Below are positions 33,113-44,562 of a stretch of 64,000 bases of DNA, piece by piece. Source of the stretch: Aldehydirespirator sp965221605 (GTDB lineage Bacteria; Actinomycetota; Acidimicrobiia; Acidimicrobiales; Aldehydirespiratoraceae); contig CBDCSK010000002.1 of NCBI GenBank assembly GCA_965221605.1, positions 62,001 to 126,000 of the forward strand. The letters are read 5' to 3'. The notes beneath the pieces were generated by a model. The model was not told where the DNA came from. It did no database searches and saw only the letters and a program-made list of their open reading frames with translations. Numbering within the stretch: the first letter of the stretch is position 1; each line of letters opens with the position of its first letter. Position numbers and translations under genes: made by a program.

Positions 33113-34543
33113 TTAGAGAAGGTCGGAGGGAACCGGCGGGGCCGGCGGCCGCACGCAGCCCTCGGCCACCGCGCAAGCGGCCACTTCGACGGCCACCCGC
33201 GATGCAACCCTTCTGTCGAAGACGGACGGGATGATGTAGTTGCGGTCCAGATCCTCGTCGTCGATCACGTCGGCGATGGCTTTGGCGGCGGCCGCCTTCA
33301 TCCGTTCGGTGATGCACGTGGCGCTGGCGTCCAGCGCACCTCTGAACACCCCGGGGAAGGCAAGGACATTGTTGATCTGATTGGGAAAGTCGGACCGGCC
33401 GGTGGCCATGATCGCAGCCAGACCGTCGACCTCCTCAGGTCGAATCTCCGGATCGGGGTTGGCCATCGCAAAGATGATCGGATCGCGGCCCATGGCCCGG
33501 ACATCATCGGCCCTGAGCAGGCCCGGCGCAGACACTCCCACGAACACATCGGCACCGCGTATGACCTCCGAGAGAGAGCCCGCCTTCTGATCGGGATTGG
33601 TATTGCTTGCGAACCACTGCTTGGCGTCGTGCAGCCCGCGGCGGCCCTCATGGATCGCGCCGAGCCTGTCAGCGCCCACAATCTCGCCGACACCGGCGTC
33701 ATGAAGCATCTTTGCGACGGCGAGGCCGGCCGCCCCGGTGCCCGAGATCACTACCGACACATCGTTGAGGGGTTTGCCGATCAGCTTGAGAGAGTTTCTC
33801 AAGGCAGCCGTGGTCACGATGGCTGTGCCGTGCTGGTCGTCATGAAACACCGGGATGTCAAGGGCATCGATGAGCCGTTCTTCGATCTCGAACGCCGCGG
33901 GCGCGGCGATGTCCTCCAAGTTGATGCCGCCGAAGGAGGGGGCCATACGGACGACGGTCTCAACCAGTTCGTCGGGGGTGCTCACATCAAGACACACCGG
34001 GAAGGCATCCACGCCTCCGAACTCCTTGAACAGCAGAGCCTTGCCCTCCATTACCGGCAGGGCTGCCGCCGGACCGATGTTGCCGAGGCCCAGTACCGCG
34101 GTGCCGTCGGTGACGATGGCGACGATGTTCTTCACGATAGTGTGGGTGTGACGCAGCATGGGTTCCCGCTCGATCGCCGTGCACACGCGGGCTACACCCG
34201 GCGTGTAGGCCATGGCCAGGTCATGGGCGTCGCCCACCGCACACAAGGCGTTGACCTCTATCTTTCCGCCCTCATGAAGCCGGAATGTGCGGTCCCACCA
34301 GTCGAGGACAGTGACGCCGTCGAGATGACTGACAGCAGCCACTATCTCACGGGCATGATCGGGCGACTTGGCCAGCACATCGATCTCCCGCATCACGACC
34401 GGGCCCTTGGCCTCGAATCCCGGGATAGCGGCGATATTGCCGCCCGCATCGCCAATAGCGGTAGCAAAGCGACCCAATGTCCCGGGCCGATTGCCCAGCG
34501 AGACCTTGATAGTTATCGAGTAAGCGGGCGTCGGTGTGTCCAA
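33113..34543 (-). CDS. NAD(P)-dependent malic enzyme with N-terminal ACT domain
   Basis: Malic enzyme converts malate to pyruvate and CO2. An ACT-type regulatory domain occupies about residues 5-85 (YSITIKVSLGNRPGTLGRFA...GGNIAAI), followed by the catalytic part with GKIEVNALCAV, TDGTAVLGLGNIGPAAALPVMEGK, HDDQHGTAIV and the cofactor loop VISGTGAAGLAVAK. The start is uncertain. A TTG at 34543 preceded by GGGAG gives 476 residues, the usual actinobacterial length; ATG 34651 would add 36 residues without homology. It is divergent from a small conserved gene. Confidence 0.9.
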   Translation of the reverse strand: MDTPTPAYSITIKVSLGNRPGTLGRFATAIGDAGGNIAAIPGFEAKGPVVMREIDVLAKSPDHAREIVAAVSHLDGVTVLDWWDRTFRLHEGGKIEVNALCAVGDAHDLAMAYTPGVARVCTAIEREPMLRHTHTIVKNIVAIVTDGTAVLGLGNIGPAAALPVMEGKALLFKEFGGVDAFPVCLDVSTPDELVETVVRMAPSFGGINLEDIAAPAAFEIEERLIDALDIPVFHDDQHGTAIVTTAALRNSLKLIGKPLNDVSVVISGTGAAGLAVAKMLHDAGVGEIVGADRLGAIHEGRRGLHDAKQWFASNTNPDQKAGSLSEVIRGADVFVGVSAPGLLRADDVRAMGRDPIIFAMANPDPEIRPEEVDGLAAIMATGRSDFPNQINNVLAFPGVFRGALDASATCITERMKAAAAKAIADVIDDEDLDRNYIIPSVFDRRVASRVAVEVAACAVAEGCVRPPAPPVPSDLL

Positions 34544-34686
34544 GTCAACTCCCGGACTTGCGCTGGTTGAGGCAGAAACCCTAGCCAGATATTGGCAGAA
34601 CACATCTCCTGGCAGCCGTGGTTGAATATGCGACACGGGAATGGCTATCATTCGAATCTCTAGATTCAACAGAACAGGAGCAACCA

Positions 34687-35088
34687 GTGGTCCGACAAAT
34701 GTCAGACGAGCACAAGGCTGCAAATGCCCGGGCTCGATCCGAGAACAAGGCCGTTAGCGCATACCTTGAAGGCCTCGAATCGAATCGGCCTCGACCCGGT
34801 CGGCGGCGTACTGCCGAGTCCATGCAGAAGCGAATTGAGGCCATCGGCGAAGCGCTGGAGTCGGCTACACCCATACGTCGGGTACAACTCGTTCAAGAAC
34901 GGATCGACCTTGAGAGGGCTCTGAGCGCACCCGCAGAGGTCACCGACATCAGCGGACTCGAAGACGCCTTCGTCGAGGTTGCCGTCTCCTACAGCGGTCG
35001 CAAGGGAATCACATACTCCGCATGGCGGGAAGTGGGCGTTCCGGCGTCAGTTCTCAAGCGGGCCGGCATCTCCCGCGGCGGCACCTGA
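34687..35088 (+). CDS. Conserved actinobacterial protein of unknown function
   Basis: The 133-residue, charged, mostly helical protein starts at GTG 34687, preceded by AGGAG with a 6-base gap; ATG 34699 is an alternative. The pattern is SDEHKAANARARSEN, then AYLEGLESNRPRPGRRRT and a C-terminal VSYSGRKGITYSAWREVGV and LKRAGI. It is one I associate with a widespread actinobacterial family without known function. The C-terminal half looks like a small helix-turn-helix-like DNA-binding module, but this is only a resemblance. It lies alone between divergent and convergent housekeeping genes. Confidence 0.65.
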   Translation: MVRQMSDEHKAANARARSENKAVSAYLEGLESNRPRPGRRRTAESMQKRIEAIGEALESATPIRRVQLVQERIDLERALSAPAEVTDISGLEDAFVEVAVSYSGRKGITYSAWREVGVPASVLKRAGISRGGT

Positions 35089-35121
35089 CGGTTCCAGCGG
35101 GCCGCTCGCCCCGGCGAGCGA

Positions 35122-36549
35122 TCAAAACCGAACTTCGGGAGACTGCGCTGCGGCGGCGGGGTGGCGCGCCGCGATCTCGCGGGCGGAGGCCACCACGATC
35201 GCGGTCTGTGCCGGCGCCGTTCCTGTGAACTGCGACGGCTCCGCCACCAACCGGGCCATGTCGTCGCGGTCCAGCGGCACGCGCTGGTCGGCGGCGAGCG
35301 CGTCGAGCAGACCGTCCAGGTCGGCGGGCTCACCCCCGCCGGCCTGCTGAGCGGCCCGCCGGGTGGGCTCCGCCAGCACCTCGAGAGCGGCCTCGCGCCC
35401 CATCCCGGCGCGGACAACGACGGTGAGCAGCCGCGTGGTCGCCAGTGCGGCCAAGTTGCGCTCGAACTCGGCCCGGAGGGCGGCCTCGTCGATGTGCAGT
35501 TCCTCCAGCACTTCCAGCGCGGTGTGCAGGAGGCCGTCGGCGGCGCAGAACGCGTCGGGGAGCATGACCCGGCGGGCCGCCGAGCAGCTCACGTCGCCCT
35601 CGTTCCACTGGCGACCGGCGACCGATGCCGCCATGGCGAGATGGCCGTCGAGGACGGTACGCAGTGCGCCGATCCGCTCCGAGGACCGGGCGTTGGCCTT
35701 GTGGGGCATGGCCGAGGATGCGACCTGGCCCTCCCGGAACCCCTCGGCGACGAGGCCGTGTCCGGCCATCAGCCGGATGGTCGTCGCCCACGACGCCGGC
35801 CCGGAGACGGCCTGAACCACCGCAGCCACCACATCGAGATCCAGTGAACGGGGATAGATCTGTCCGGTCGCGCCGAGCACCCGGCCGAAGCCCAGGTGCT
35901 GGGCCACGATCCGCTCCAGTTCGTCCACGGCCTCCGCCGAGCCGAGTAGGTCGAGCTGGTCGAGCCGGGTGCCGACCGGTCCCTTGATTCCCCTGAGCGG
36001 GTACCGGCGCAAGAGCTCGTCGACCCTGGTGAAGCCGAGCATCGTCTCGGCGGCGGCGTCGGCGAAACGCTTCCCCAACGTGGTGGCCTGCGCGGCCACG
36101 TTGTGGGTCCGGGCCACCATCGGTGTCGAGGCGTGGCGCTCGGCAAGGTCAGCCAGCCGGGCGATGACGGCGACCAGGTCGTCGCGGATCACATTCAGCG
36201 ACTCGAGGACCTGGAGCTGCTCCACGTTCTCGGTGAGATCGCGCGACGTCATCCCCAGGTGGATCTGCTCGTGGCCGGCCAGCGCGCAGAACTCGTCGAT
36301 GCGGGCCTTCACGTCGTGGCGTGTGACCGCCTCCCGGGCCGCGATGGATTCGAGGTCGACGTCATCGACCACCGCCTCGTACGCCTCGACGACACTGCCG
36401 TCGACGTCCAGACCGAGCCTGCGCTGCGCCTCCAGCACCGCCAGCCACAGCCGGCGCTCCAGCACGACACGGCGCTCGGGCGACCACAACGCCCGCATGC
36501 GCTCGCTGGCGTAGCGACCCGCCAGCACGTTGGGGATCCCAGCGTCCAC
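35122..36549 (-). CDS. purB: Adenylosuccinate lyase
   Basis: PurB cleaves SAICAR and adenylosuccinate in purine synthesis. The 475-residue protein carries the superfamily signature SSAMPHKANARSSERI, the N-terminal MTSRDLTEN and the ARTHNVAAQATTLGKR region with the catalytic histidine. A GTG at 36549 is the start. It is 21 bases downstream of purA on the same strand, so purA-purB form a unit that carries out the last two steps of AMP synthesis. The C-terminal 60 residues are Ala/Gln-rich. Confidence 0.95.
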   Translation of the reverse strand: MDAGIPNVLAGRYASERMRALWSPERRVVLERRLWLAVLEAQRRLGLDVDGSVVEAYEAVVDDVDLESIAAREAVTRHDVKARIDEFCALAGHEQIHLGMTSRDLTENVEQLQVLESLNVIRDDLVAVIARLADLAERHASTPMVARTHNVAAQATTLGKRFADAAAETMLGFTRVDELLRRYPLRGIKGPVGTRLDQLDLLGSAEAVDELERIVAQHLGFGRVLGATGQIYPRSLDLDVVAAVVQAVSGPASWATTIRLMAGHGLVAEGFREGQVASSAMPHKANARSSERIGALRTVLDGHLAMAASVAGRQWNEGDVSCSAARRVMLPDAFCAADGLLHTALEVLEELHIDEAALRAEFERNLAALATTRLLTVVVRAGMGREAALEVLAEPTRRAAQQAGGGEPADLDGLLDALAADQRVPLDRDDMARLVAEPSQFTGTAPAQTAIVVASAREIAARHPAAAAQSPEVRF

Positions 36550-36570
36550 TTCGCTGCCCGACCTCGGCGA

Positions 36571-37857
36571 CTAGGCCGCTTCCTGCCAGTCCAGGTACTG
36601 GCTCCGCCCCGGACCTACGCCCACCAGCCGGATGGGCACACCGATGCCGTCCTCCAGGAAGGCGATGTAGTCGGCAGCCGCGGCCGGCAGCTGCGACGAC
36701 CGGGTGACACCGCTCAGGTCGGTGCTCCAGCCCTCGAGCTCGGTGTACACCGGCACCGCCTTGTGGATCACCGACTGGTGGTAGGGCATGTGCTCGAAGC
36801 GCTCGCCGTCGAGTTCGTAGGCGACGCACACCTTGAGACGCTCCAGGCCGTCGAGTACGTCGAGCTTGGTGAGGGCCACCTCGGTGATCGAGTTGAGCCG
36901 CACCGCCTGGCGCATCATCACCATGTCGAACCACCCCGTCCTGCGCCGCCGGCCGGTGTTGGTGCCGAACTCGCCGCCGACCTCCACCAGGTGATCGCCG
37001 ACCTCGTCGAACAGCTCGGTGACGAACGGCCCCGAGCCCACCCGGGTCACGTAGGCCTTGGTGATGCCGATGACCCTGTCGATGTGGCGGGGACCGATAC
37101 CGGTTCCGGTGCAGGCGCCTCCCACGACCGGGTTGGATGAGGTCACGAAGGGGTAGGTGCCGTGGTCGAGGTCGAGGAACGTTCCCTGGGCCCCCTCCAG
37201 CAGCACCTGTTGACCGGACTCGAGGGCCTCGTGCAGCAACGTCACCGTGTCGGTGATGTGGGGCGCCAGCCGTTCTGCGCATCCACCGAGGTAATCGCGA
37301 GCGATGTCGTCGGCGTTCATGGGCAGGCGGTTGAAGACCTTGGCCAGGACCTTGTTGGTGTGGGAAAGAGCGGCTTCGAGCTTGGCACGGAAGATCGGCG
37401 GGTCGAGCAGGTCCTGCACCCGCAGCCCGATGCGCATCGACTTGTCGGCGTAGGCGGGTCCGATGCCCCGCTTGGTGGTGCCGAGCTTCGCCTTGCCGAG
37501 GTGGCGCTCGTGCAGGGCGTCCAACTCGGTGTGGTAGGGCATGATCAGGTGAGCGTTGCCCGACAGCCGCACGGAGCTGCAGTCGACGCCTCTGGCACCG
37601 AGGGCGTCCATCTCGGCAATGAGGACCCTCGGGTCGACCACCACCCCGTTGCCGATCACGGGTGTGATGTGCTCGTACAAGACTCCGCTGGGCACCAGCT
37701 GGATCTTGAAGGTCTCACCGCCCACCACGAGCGTGTGGCCCGCATTGTGGCCACCCTGGTAGCGGACGACCAAGTCCATCTCGGCAGCGACGAGGTCGGT
37801 GAACTTCCCCTTCCCCTCGTCGCCCCACTGGGTACCGACGACAACGGTCGCAGGCAC
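36571..37857 (-). CDS. purA: Adenylosuccinate synthetase
   Basis: PurA joins IMP and aspartate using GTP. The 428-residue protein begins at GTG 37857 (PATVVVGTQWGDEGKGK), preceded by AAGGAG with correct spacing; the upstream TTG at 37872 is less likely because it overlaps that site. The phosphate loop GDEGKGK, catalytic Asp and His in GDEG and GHNAGHT, the RGIGPAYADK motif and the C-terminal substrate loop are all present. It is followed by purB. Confidence 0.96.
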   Translation of the reverse strand: MPATVVVGTQWGDEGKGKFTDLVAAEMDLVVRYQGGHNAGHTLVVGGETFKIQLVPSGVLYEHITPVIGNGVVVDPRVLIAEMDALGARGVDCSSVRLSGNAHLIMPYHTELDALHERHLGKAKLGTTKRGIGPAYADKSMRIGLRVQDLLDPPIFRAKLEAALSHTNKVLAKVFNRLPMNADDIARDYLGGCAERLAPHITDTVTLLHEALESGQQVLLEGAQGTFLDLDHGTYPFVTSSNPVVGGACTGTGIGPRHIDRVIGITKAYVTRVGSGPFVTELFDEVGDHLVEVGGEFGTNTGRRRRTGWFDMVMMRQAVRLNSITEVALTKLDVLDGLERLKVCVAYELDGERFEHMPYHQSVIHKAVPVYTELEGWSTDLSGVTRSSQLPAAAADYIAFLEDGIGVPIRLVGVGPGRSQYLDWQEAA

Positions 37858-37902
37858 GGCGCTCTCCTTCAATCGGGGGGCGTTACCCGTTAACTCTAGC
37901 TG

Positions 37903-40386
37903 TCAGCCGAGATTGAGCGACTCGCCGGTCTCGTCGACATCGACGGTGACCACGTCGCCGCTGTTGTAGCGGCCCTCCAGCATGGCGATGGCCAGCGGGT
38001 CCCCGATGGCCCGCTGTATCAGCCGCTTCAGGGGCCGGGCCCCGAAGGCGGGGTCGTACCCGGCGCGGGCCAGGTGCTCCTTGGCCTCGGCGGTGACCTC
38101 CAGCCTGAGGCGCTGCGGGTCCAGGCGCTCACCCAGCTGAGCCAGCTGGATGTCGACGATGGCGGCCAGGTCGTCGAGCTCCAGAGGTCGGAATCGCACG
38201 ATGTCGTCGATGCGGTTCACGAACTCGGGCCTGAAGAAGTTGCCCGGCTCGCCCTTCAGGTTCGACGTCATGATCAGCACGACGTTGGTGAAGTCCACGG
38301 TGCGGCCCTGCCCGTCGGTGAGACGGCCGTCGTCGAGCAGCTGCAGCAGCACGCCGAACACCTCGGCGTGGGCCTTCTCGACCTCGTCGAGGAGCACCAC
38401 CGCGTAGGGACGCCGCCGGACCGCCTCGGTGAGCTGGCCGCCGGAGTCGTAGCCCACATACCCGGGGGGCGCACCGATGAGCCGGGACACCGAGTGCTTC
38501 TCGAGATACTCCGACATGTCGATCCGCACCATGGCGCCCTCGTCGTCGAACAGGAACGCGGCCAGGGATCGGGCCAGCTCGGTCTTGCCGACCCCGGTGG
38601 GACCCAGGAACAGGAAGCTGCCGATGGGGCGGTGCGGGTCGCCCAGGCCGACACGGCTGCGGCGGATGGCGTTGGCCACCACGCCCACGGCCTCGTCCTG
38701 GCCCACGACCCGCTCATGGAGATGCTCCTCCAGGCGGATCAGCTTGGCCGTCTCGCCCTCCATCAGGCGCGACACCGGCACGCCGGTCGAGCGGCTGACC
38801 ACGGCCGCGATGTGGTCGGCGTCGACCTCCTCGGTGAGCATCGACGAGTCGCTCTGCAGCCCGGCCAGGCGGCCGGTGGCCGCGTCGATGCGACGCTCGG
38901 TCCCGGGGATGATCCCGAAGCGGAGCTCGGCGGCCCGCTCCAGGTCGGGCTCGCGCTCGAGGTCGGACCGCCGGGTCTCCAGCTCCTCCTTGAGGGATCG
39001 GATGACGCCGATGGCCTCCTTCTCGGCCTGCCAGCGGGCGGTGAGCGCGGAGGACTCCTCGGTCAGCTCGGCGATCTCACGCTCCAGGTCGCCCAGGCGC
39101 TCGCGTGAGGTGGCGTCGGTCTCGGCGGTCAGCGCGACCCGCTCCATCTCGAGCTGGCGCAGGCGGCGCTCCACCACGTCTATCTCGGTCGGCACCGAGT
39201 CGATCTCGATGCGCAGCGAACTGGCCGCCTCGTCGATGAGGTCTATGGCCTTGTCGGGCAGGAACCGCCCGGTGATGTAGCGGTCCGACAGCTGGGCCGC
39301 CGCGATCAGGGCCGAGTCCTTGATGCGCACTCCGTGATGGACCTCGTAGCGCTCTCGCAAGCCCCGCAGGATGGCCACGGTCGCGTCGACGGACGGGGGT
39401 TCGACGAGCACCGGCTGGAAGCGGCGTTCCAGCGCGGCGTCGGTCTCGAGATGCTTGCGGTACTCGTCGAGGGTGGTGGCGCCCACCATCCGCAGCGTGC
39501 CCCGGGCCAGCATGGGCTTGAGCATGTTGCCGGCGTCCATGGCCCCCTCGGCAGCACCGGCCCCCACCATGGTGTGCAGCTCGTCGATGAACGTGACGAT
39601 CTCGCCGCCGGCCTCCTCGATCTCGGACAGCACCGCCTGGAGCCGCTCCTCGAACTCGCCCCGGTACTTGGCGCCGGCCACCATGGCGGCCAGATCCAGC
39701 ACGATGAGGCGCTTGCCGGCCAGGCTGTCGGGCACGTCGCCGTCGACGATGCGCTGGGCCAGGCCCTCCACGATGGCGGTCTTGCCCACTCCGGGCTCGC
39801 CGATCAGCACCGGGTTGTTCTTGCGGCGCCGGGCCAGGACCCTTATGACTCGCCGGATCTCGTCGTGGCGGCCGATGACGGGGTCGAGACTGCCGGACCG
39901 GGCCTCGTCGGTGAGGTCGCGGCCGTAGCGCTCCAGCGCCTGGTACTGGTCCTCGGGCGCCTTGGTGGTGACCCGGTGGCTGCCCCGCACCTCGTGCAGC
40001 ACTTTGAGCAGCAGCTCGCGGTCGATGTCCAGGCGGCCGCCGAGGGCCAGCACGAGATGCTCGGTGGACAGGTAGTCGTCGGCCAGGTCGGCGCGCACCC
40101 CGTCGGCGTCGTCGAGCACGTCGCGCAGCTCCCTCGAGATGCCGACATCGGACCCGTAGGCACGGGGCAGGGTGGCCACCGCCTGCTGAGCCTTGTCCAT
40201 GACCGCCTTGGGATCGACGCCCGCCGAGTGCAGCATGGGCAGCACCAGGCCATCGGTCTGGGCCAGCAGGGCGAGGAGCAGATGGTCGGGCGTGACCTCG
40301 GCGTGCGAGGCCGACCGGGCCGCCTCGGTGGCGGCCGCGAAGGCCTCCGTCGTCTTGAGAGTCCAGCGGTTGGGGTCTAGTGCCAT
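37903..40386 (-). CDS. clpB: ATP-dependent disaggregase ClpB
   Basis: ClpB works with DnaK to dissolve protein aggregates. The 827-residue protein has an N domain (1-150), a first AAA+ module with GEPGVGKT, the coiled-coil middle domain (about 395-510, ERRLRQLEMERVAL onward) that separates ClpB from ClpA/ClpC, and a second AAA+ module with GPTGVGKT and GAPPGYVGYD. Walker B and arginine-finger regions are intact. It is followed upstream by hspR, dnaJ, grpE and dnaK on the same strand, the classical actinobacterial HspR-controlled set. Confidence 0.97.
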   Translation of the reverse strand: MALDPNRWTLKTTEAFAAATEAARSASHAEVTPDHLLLALLAQTDGLVLPMLHSAGVDPKAVMDKAQQAVATLPRAYGSDVGISRELRDVLDDADGVRADLADDYLSTEHLVLALGGRLDIDRELLLKVLHEVRGSHRVTTKAPEDQYQALERYGRDLTDEARSGSLDPVIGRHDEIRRVIRVLARRRKNNPVLIGEPGVGKTAIVEGLAQRIVDGDVPDSLAGKRLIVLDLAAMVAGAKYRGEFEERLQAVLSEIEEAGGEIVTFIDELHTMVGAGAAEGAMDAGNMLKPMLARGTLRMVGATTLDEYRKHLETDAALERRFQPVLVEPPSVDATVAILRGLRERYEVHHGVRIKDSALIAAAQLSDRYITGRFLPDKAIDLIDEAASSLRIEIDSVPTEIDVVERRLRQLEMERVALTAETDATSRERLGDLEREIAELTEESSALTARWQAEKEAIGVIRSLKEELETRRSDLEREPDLERAAELRFGIIPGTERRIDAATGRLAGLQSDSSMLTEEVDADHIAAVVSRSTGVPVSRLMEGETAKLIRLEEHLHERVVGQDEAVGVVANAIRRSRVGLGDPHRPIGSFLFLGPTGVGKTELARSLAAFLFDDEGAMVRIDMSEYLEKHSVSRLIGAPPGYVGYDSGGQLTEAVRRRPYAVVLLDEVEKAHAEVFGVLLQLLDDGRLTDGQGRTVDFTNVVLIMTSNLKGEPGNFFRPEFVNRIDDIVRFRPLELDDLAAIVDIQLAQLGERLDPQRLRLEVTAEAKEHLARAGYDPAFGARPLKRLIQRAIGDPLAIAMLEGRYNSGDVVTVDVDETGESLNLG

Positions 40387-40400
40387 GGCAGTTCCTCGCC

Positions 40401-40814
40401 TCAGCGGCCGCCCGCGGCCGGGTCGCGCCGGGCGCGGTACAGGGTCACCGGCCTCTGGGGTCGGACCGCCGGGACCAGGCTGCCGGGGTTGAAGCCGCGG
40501 GCGGCCAACTCCGCCCGGTCGTCCTTGTGGGCCTGGCGGGCCTCTGACAGCTGGGCCTGAAGCTCGGCAACCTCGCTCTCGAGCTCCAGCACTCGCTGCA
40601 CTCCGGCCAGGTTGAGACCGGAATCGGTGAGCTCGGCGATGCGCTCCAGCAGCGCCAGGTCGGCGTCGCTGTAGCGGCGGCTGCCGCCCGCGGTCCGGGC
40701 CGGGGCGAGCAGGCCCTTGCGCTCGTAGATCCGCAGCGTCTGGGGATGCACTCCCGCCAGCTCGGCGGCCACCGAGATCACGTATACGGCTCGATGGAAA
40801 CGTTCGTCGCTCAT
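40401..40814 (-). CDS. hspR: MerR-family heat shock regulator HspR
   Basis: HspR represses dnaK and clpB operons by binding HAIR sequences with DnaK as co-repressor. The 137-residue protein has the MerR-type HTH (YVISVAAELAGVHPQTLRIYERKGLL) and the SRRYSDADLALLERI wing, then a short coiled coil. Its start overlaps the dnaJ stop by 4 bases (ATGA), as in other actinobacteria. An imperfect HAIR site lies upstream of dnaK. Confidence 0.93.
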   Translation of the reverse strand: MSDERFHRAVYVISVAAELAGVHPQTLRIYERKGLLAPARTAGGSRRYSDADLALLERIAELTDSGLNLAGVQRVLELESEVAELQAQLSEARQAHKDDRAELAARGFNPGSLVPAVRPQRPVTLYRARRDPAAGGR

Positions 40815-41941
40815 GATGGTTCTCCGTGTCTTGCGGTCTTTGAAAGGTGAGCCCGCGGATCTTCTCCGGGGGCGGCCGCGAAGGCCTCCACCGCGGCCCT
40901 CTGCTCCTCGGACAGGTTCTCGGGCACGACCACCTCGACCTCGACGATGAGGTCGGCGCCGCCGGTCGAGGCGCTGGCCGGGATGCGCAGGCGCCTGCCC
41001 GTGGTGGTGCCGGGCGGGATGCGGATGGTGACGGTCGAGTCGTCGAGGGTGGGCACCTTCACGTGGGCGCCCAGCGCGGCTTCCGAGAAGGTCACCGGCA
41101 CTCTCAGCGTGAGGTTCTTACCGTCCCGCCCGAACAGCCGGTGGGGCTTCACGCCGACCCGCACGTACAGGTCGCCGGGCTGGCTGCCCGGCCCCTGCGG
41201 AGGCCCGCCCCGGCCCTTGAGCTTGATCCGCTGCCCGTCGGTGACGCCCGAGGGGATGCGGGCCTTCACCTCGCGGCGCCGATGCTCGACGCCCCGTCCG
41301 CGGCATATCGAGCACGGCTCGTCGATGACTACGGCCCGGCCGGCACAGGCGATGCAGGGACGGCTGAAGGAGAACAGGCCCTGGTTCTCGTCGGTCACGC
41401 CGGTTCCCGAACAGGTTGGGCAGGGCTGCGGCTTGGCCGGGGGCTCGGCACCCGAACCGTCACAGGTCCGGCAGCGGGCCTCGCCGGTGACGGGCACCGC
41501 GATGGTGGTTCCCGACACGGCGTCGGCGAAGTCGAGCCTCACCTCGGTCTCGATGTCGGCGCCCCGCGGGGCCGCATCGCCGCGGCGACGGCGCCGGCCG
41601 AACAGGTCACCGAACAGATTCCCGAGATCGCCCATCTGCTGGAAGTTGACGTTGAACCCGCCCGCCGGGCCCGGTCCGCCCGGACCGAAGGCGCCGGCCA
41701 TGGGGCCGAGCTTGCTGACGTCGTCGTAAGCCTTGCGCTTGGCAACGTCGCCGAGCACGTCGTAGGCCGACGCCACCTCCTTGAAGCGGTCCTCGACCGC
41801 GGCGTCTCCCGGATTGGCGTCGGGGTGCAGCTCCTTGGCCAGCTTGCGGTAGGCCTTGGTGACGGCGGAGTCCGAGGCGTCCTCGGCCACGCCGAGAATC
41901 TTGTAGTAGTCCTTCTCGAACCACTCCCGCTGGGGCTCCAC
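40811..41941 (-). CDS. dnaJ: Chaperone DnaJ
   Basis: The 376-residue co-chaperone has a J domain (DYYKILGV...KELHPDANPGD with HPD), a Gly/Phe-poor linker, and four zinc-binding repeats. Three are canonical (CRTCDGSG, CPTCSGTG, CSICRGRG) and one is degenerate in its second glycine (CIACAGRA). C-terminal substrate-binding domains follow. The GTG at 41941 is chosen because AAGGAGG lies 8 bases upstream; a GTG two codons earlier is too close to that site. Confidence 0.94.
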   Translation of the reverse strand: MEPQREWFEKDYYKILGVAEDASDSAVTKAYRKLAKELHPDANPGDAAVEDRFKEVASAYDVLGDVAKRKAYDDVSKLGPMAGAFGPGGPGPAGGFNVNFQQMGDLGNLFGDLFGRRRRRGDAAPRGADIETEVRLDFADAVSGTTIAVPVTGEARCRTCDGSGAEPPAKPQPCPTCSGTGVTDENQGLFSFSRPCIACAGRAVVIDEPCSICRGRGVEHRRREVKARIPSGVTDGQRIKLKGRGGPPQGPGSQPGDLYVRVGVKPHRLFGRDGKNLTLRVPVTFSEAALGAHVKVPTLDDSTVTIRIPPGTTTGRRLRIPASASTGGADLIVEVEVVVPENLSEEQRAAVEAFAAAPGEDPRAHLSKTARHGEPS

Positions 41942-41982
41942 TTTCACCTCCTCCTTACGTCTGTTGCTTGCTGCACCTTCTG

Positions 41983-42587
41983 TTAGTTGCGCACCTTCAC
42001 CATGGCCGGCCTGAGCACCCGCCCGTTCCACGCGTACCCGGTGCGAAGGACATCGGCCACGACGGGGGCGGACTGGTCGTCGGTGCCGGACTCCTCGCTC
42101 ATCACGGCCTCGTGGAAGCCGGGATCGAAGGGCTCGTCGACCGTGCCGAGGACGGTGAGGCCCTCGCCGGTGAGCACGCCCAGCAGCTGCGCCTGGACGG
42201 CGTCGATGCCCTCGACGCCCTGGCTCGCCGCGGCTTCGCAGGCGTCCAGCACAACCAGCAGCTCCCTGGCCAGCCTCGAAGCGGCCTGGGCTACGAGCTC
42301 GGTGTTCCGCTTCATCGTCTGGCGACGGAAGTTGGTGAACTCCGCGGTCACCCGCTGCAAGTCCTCGAGATAGGCGTCGCGCTCCGCCATCACGGCGGCC
42401 AGATCGGATGGCGCCTCCTCCGCGGCTGCTGCGGGGTCGGCGGCCTCGGTATCGGCGGGCTCGGGCTCGGCTGCGTCGGGCTGCTCGCCCTCGGGACCGG
42501 AGGCCTGGCCCTCCTCGGCGGCCGGTCCGGCCCCGTCCTGCGCACCGGCAGCGGCCTCCAACTCGCTCACATCCGACGGCTGGCCGC

Positions 42588-42591
<4 letters not shown>
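41983..42591 (-). CDS. grpE: Nucleotide exchange factor GrpE
   Basis: GrpE releases ADP from DnaK. The 202-residue protein has an acidic, low-complexity N-terminus (about 1-60), a long helix (DLAAVMAERDAYLEDLQRVTA) and the family motif NFRRQTMKR, ending with the beta-domain VLRTGYAWNGRVLRPAMVKV. Its ATG overlaps the dnaK stop by 4 bases. Confidence 0.95.
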
Positions 42592-44420
<1,829 letters not shown>

Positions 44421-44508
44421 GGTGAGGCTCCTTTTCTTGGTGCGTTGCTCTACTCTGCCTAACTTAAACACACACGGTAACGAAATTCATTCCCAAACAC
44501 AACAAAAA

Positions 44509-44529
44509 CTTGAGTCTTATATTATCAAC
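44509..44529. promoter_or_regulatory. Imperfect HAIR (HspR-binding) site
   Basis: CTTGAGT-N7-TATCAAC lies about 90 bases upstream of dnaK. One half-site is the perfect HAIR arm CTTGAGT, the other keeps 4 of 7 bases of ACTCAAG, with the right 7-base spacer. It sits between the divergent dnaK and gpmA genes. Confidence 0.5.
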
Positions 44530-44562
44530 TTTTGGTGGAGTTGGGCGAGTACCTTTGCGGGC

